Shown: in pieces, positions 6,031 through 7,554 of the stretch | Layout: each line of letters opens with the position of its first letter | Numbering within the stretch: the first letter of the stretch is position 1 | Assembly (NCBI GenBank): GCA_937982605.1 | Contig: CALJLC010000030.1 | Span: 1-7,554, forward strand | DNA: 7,554 bases | Direction of reading: 5' to 3' | Origin: an uncultured Gemmatimonadales bacterium | Lineage (GTDB): Bacteria > Gemmatimonadota > Gemmatimonadetes > Longimicrobiales > Gaopeijiaceae | The notes under the pieces: model-generated | The model's database searches: none | Seen by the model: only the letters and a program-made list of their open reading frames with translations | Told to the model about the DNA's origin: nothing | Translations under genes and position numbers: made by a program

Positions 6031-6693
6031 GTGCGCGCCTCCTTCGAGGTGCGCCTCCTTTCGGGACTCGCGCTCCTTCTGTTCGCCGGCGTCGCAGATC
6101 TCGACGCCCAGGGATCCGCGGCCTCGGACCTGCTCGCGGGCGATTCGGTCCGGGTGGACGGCGTCCTCGTCGGCCGGGTTCTTCGGGTCGACGGTGCGAT
6201 GGCCACCGTGCTGAGCCGGCAGAAGCCGCGTTGCCGGGCGGGCGAGATGCACGGGGACGCACCGATCTGCGATCCGGCGCCCGTGATCCGTCGGGAGATC
6301 GACCTCACCCGCTCGACCGTCGAGCTGCGAACCCAGAAGGGGAATCCGACCACCCGCACGGTGATCGGGGGCGTGCTCGGCGCGGCCGCGTTCGGTGCGG
6401 CCGGCTACTTCATCGGCCCGTCCATCGGCTTCGGGAAGGTCGACGGATGCCTGGAGGCCAGCCGGACCACGGGCTGTCTGGAGGAGGACGTCGTGCCGGC
6501 CGACGTGCTCGAGGCCCGGCAGCGGAGCTCGGATCAGCAGAAGGGCGCGTTCTTCTTCGGGGTCATCGGCGGGACCGCCTCCGCCATCTTCGCGCGCAAG
6601 CTCTCCTCGGGGTGGGTCACGCTCACGCCCGCGGTCCCGATGGAGCCGGACGAGCCGTGGGGGCTCTCCGTCTCGATTCCCGGGCGGCGCTGA
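6031..6693 (+). CDS. exported protein with Gly-zipper-like segments, uncharacterised
   Basis: About 220 residues with a signal peptide (RLLSGLALLLFAGVADLDAQ, cleavage near residue 27 by this start). Residues 33-62 contain GDSVRVDGVLVGRVLRVDG, a short SH3/Sm-barrel-like pattern I associate with exported Gemmatimonadota proteins. Two Gly/Ala-rich segments follow: VIGGVLGAAAFGAAGYFIG (111-129) and FFFGVIGGTASAIFARKL (174-191). These resemble glycine-zipper membrane or oligomerisation segments. Four cysteines (C68, C80, C140, C149) could form two disulfides in the periplasm. The start is uncertain: in-frame GTG codons at 6013, 6031 and 6049 all lack a Shine-Dalgarno sequence, and all keep the signal peptide. 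The gene is real by codon pattern and architecture; no function can be assigned. Confidence 0.78.
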   Translation: MRASFEVRLLSGLALLLFAGVADLDAQGSAASDLLAGDSVRVDGVLVGRVLRVDGAMATVLSRQKPRCRAGEMHGDAPICDPAPVIRREIDLTRSTVELRTQKGNPTTRTVIGGVLGAAAFGAAGYFIGPSIGFGKVDGCLEASRTTGCLEEDVVPADVLEARQRSSDQQKGAFFFGVIGGTASAIFARKLSSGWVTLTPAVPMEPDEPWGLSVSIPGRR

Positions 6694-6723
6694 GCCCTCC
6701 GAAGCGCAGGACCCCGCGGCGAG

Positions 6724-6900
6724 CTACTCGTCGCTCCCCTCGATCGCCACACCGGCCCGATCCAGGTCGCGCCGGATCGCCCGTCGGATGAACCCGCTGG
6801 CCGTGAGCCGCTCGCCACTGACCATCGTCTCCCGTCCGATGGCCTTGTGAATGGCGGTCCACATCTTCTCGTCGATAACGATGTTGCGTTTCGTGGACAT
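6724..6900 (-). CDS. ribbon-helix-helix-type small DNA-binding protein
   Basis: A 58-residue protein with the CopG/Arc-like order strand-helix-helix: a short strand RNIVID (5-10), helix 1 EKMWTAIHKAIGR (11-23), then helix 2 ASGFIRRAIRRDLDRAG (34-50). Proteins of this shape dimerise and insert the paired strand into the major groove, usually as repressors, autoregulators or antitoxins. No toxin partner is adjacent, so an antitoxin role is not supported. The ATG at 6900 has GGAG (complement of 6911-6914) at 10-nt spacing. It is convergent with the Gly-zipper gene (30-bp gap) and divergent from the MBL hydrolase with only 21 bp between start codons. That makes autoregulation and control of the MBL gene plausible. 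The RHH assignment rests on pattern, not on a domain match. Confidence 0.72.
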   Translation of the reverse strand: MSTKRNIVIDEKMWTAIHKAIGRETMVSGERLTASGFIRRAIRRDLDRAGVAIEGSDE

Positions 6901-6921
6901 TGCGTGTTTGCTCCGCCTTTG

Positions 6922-7554
6922 ATGGAACGGGTCAACAGGGGGCAAGGTATCCCCTTTACCCCTTCCGGCAACGCATGGGTCCGGCGAGGCACGCTGATCG
7001 CGGCGCTCGTGTTGCCGGCGTCGGGGGTGCCGGCGGTCGTGTCGGGGCAGGGTCCACCAGCGGTTCAGATCACCTTCCTGGACGTCGGTCAGGGCGACGC
7101 CATCGTCGTGCGGTCGCCGGAAGGGCGGACCGCGCTCGTGGACGCCGGACCGGCGGCGCCGCTGCGCTTCCTGCAGCAAATGGGGATCGACAGCCTCGAT
7201 CTGCTGGTCGCCTCGCACCCCCACGCCGATCACGTCGGGGGGATGGTCGACGTGCTCACGGCGCGCCCCGTGGATCGCTATCTCGACAACGGCGTGCCCG
7301 CGGCGACGGGGCCGTACGCGCGCGTCGTGACGACGCTCGAGCTCATCGACGGCGTGACCATGCTGGAGCCGGCTCCCGACACGCTCGAGCTGGGCAGCGT
7401 CTCCGTGGAGGTGCTCCCCCTGCCGCCCGCGCCCGACGAGCCCGGGCACCGCTCCGTCGGCGTGGTGGTCAGCTTCGGAGACTTATCCGCCCTTCTGCCC
7501 GGAGACGCCGAGCGGGCCCCGCTGGACTTCTGGACCCGGCGGGGCGGGGTGCGC
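6922..7554 (+). CDS. exported ComEC C-terminal-like metallo-beta-lactamase-fold hydrolase (3' partial)
   Basis: Open from ATG 6922 to the window edge (211 codons, no stop). Residues about 20-43 look like a signal peptide (WVRRGTLIAALVLPASGVPA), preceded by an unusually long polar leader. The mature part begins ITFLDVGQGDAIVV (50-63), then ALVDAG (71-76), the metal motif SHPHADHVGG (H99, H101, D103, H104), and a later SVGVVVSFGD...LLPGDAE with metal ligand D195. This FLDVGQGD/HxHxDH/GDAE order is that of the MBL domain at the C-terminus of ComEC/Rec2, here without ComEC's membrane channel. In ComEC this domain is thought to act as a nuclease, so an exported nuclease or phosphodiesterase is a fair guess. 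The start is weakly supported: no Shine-Dalgarno sequence precedes ATG 6922 and the frame is open further upstream, antisense to the RHH gene. Confidence 0.88.
   Translation, partial: MERVNRGQGIPFTPSGNAWVRRGTLIAALVLPASGVPAVVSGQGPPAVQITFLDVGQGDAIVVRSPEGRTALVDAGPAAPLRFLQQMGIDSLDLLVASHPHADHVGGMVDVLTARPVDRYLDNGVPAATGPYARVVTTLELIDGVTMLEPAPDTLELGSVSVEVLPLPPAPDEPGHRSVGVVVSFGDLSALLPGDAERAPLDFWTRRGGVR

Noticed and set aside
6694..6723. Possible terminator between the convergent Gly-zipper and RHH genes.
   Set aside because: No stable hairpin with a T-run was found in the 30-bp gap.
6724..6900. Toxin-antitoxin reading of the RHH-type protein.
   Set aside because: No small toxin-like gene lies next to it on the same strand. 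The neighbours are an exported envelope protein and an exported MBL hydrolase.
6724..7449. Upstream extension of the RHH frame to a 241-residue minus-strand protein.
   Set aside because: The extension is antisense to the MBL hydrolase with its intact HxHxDH motif. The 58-residue product has its own Shine-Dalgarno sequence and ATG at 6900.

Overview
The window is a GC-rich, gene-dense stretch of bacterial chromosome. It suggests a diderm bacterium, and my best guess is Gemmatimonadota or a close relative. The reasons are a lipobox-bearing M28 peptidase, a carboxypeptidase-regulatory-like plus TonB-plug protein with the two-cysteine pattern I associate with that phylum, and an exported protein that pairs a 'GDSVRV' barrel-like N-terminus with Gly-rich segments. 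The lineage is inferred from protein style only. No rRNA, tRNA, CRISPR array, IS element or phage gene is visible.

Left arm (1-3002), all on the minus strand. An M28-family zinc metallopeptidase lipoprotein (1323-3002) is followed 43 bp later by a conserved-looking uncharacterised protein (86-1279). That protein reads like an all-helical, six-hairpin-glycosidase-type fold. A third minus-strand gene probably begins at 21 and leaves the window after seven codons. Peptidase and helical protein may be co-transcribed.

Centre (3003-4534). A 90-bp divergent intergenic region carries a -10-like hexamer, a 10-bp imperfect dyad and a 10-bp palindrome. It separates the peptidase from a plus-strand pair: a secreted endonuclease/exonuclease/phosphatase-family hydrolase (3093-3938), then a small cytoplasmic calcineurin-like phosphoesterase (3935-4534). 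The pair is joined by an ATGA stop/start overlap, which suggests translational coupling.

Right arm (4535-7554). Three plus-strand envelope proteins follow: a barrel-less 'plug' protein with a C-terminal membrane helix (4617-5456), a 71-residue two-helix membrane protein (5659-5874), and an exported Gly-zipper-like protein (about 6031-6693). A convergent ribbon-helix-helix-type small protein lies on the minus strand (6724-6900). It is head-to-head, only 21 bp apart, with an exported ComEC-C-terminal-like metallo-beta-lactamase-fold hydrolase (6922 to the window edge, 3' partial).

Functionally, the window is dominated by exported or envelope proteins and metal-dependent hydrolases: M28, EEP, calcineurin-like and MBL. 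I see no clearly recognisable new multi-gene defence or biosynthetic system. The best leads are the plug-only receptor-like protein, the very tight RHH/MBL divergent pair, the dyad at the central divergent promoter, and the unnamed helical protein beside the peptidase.
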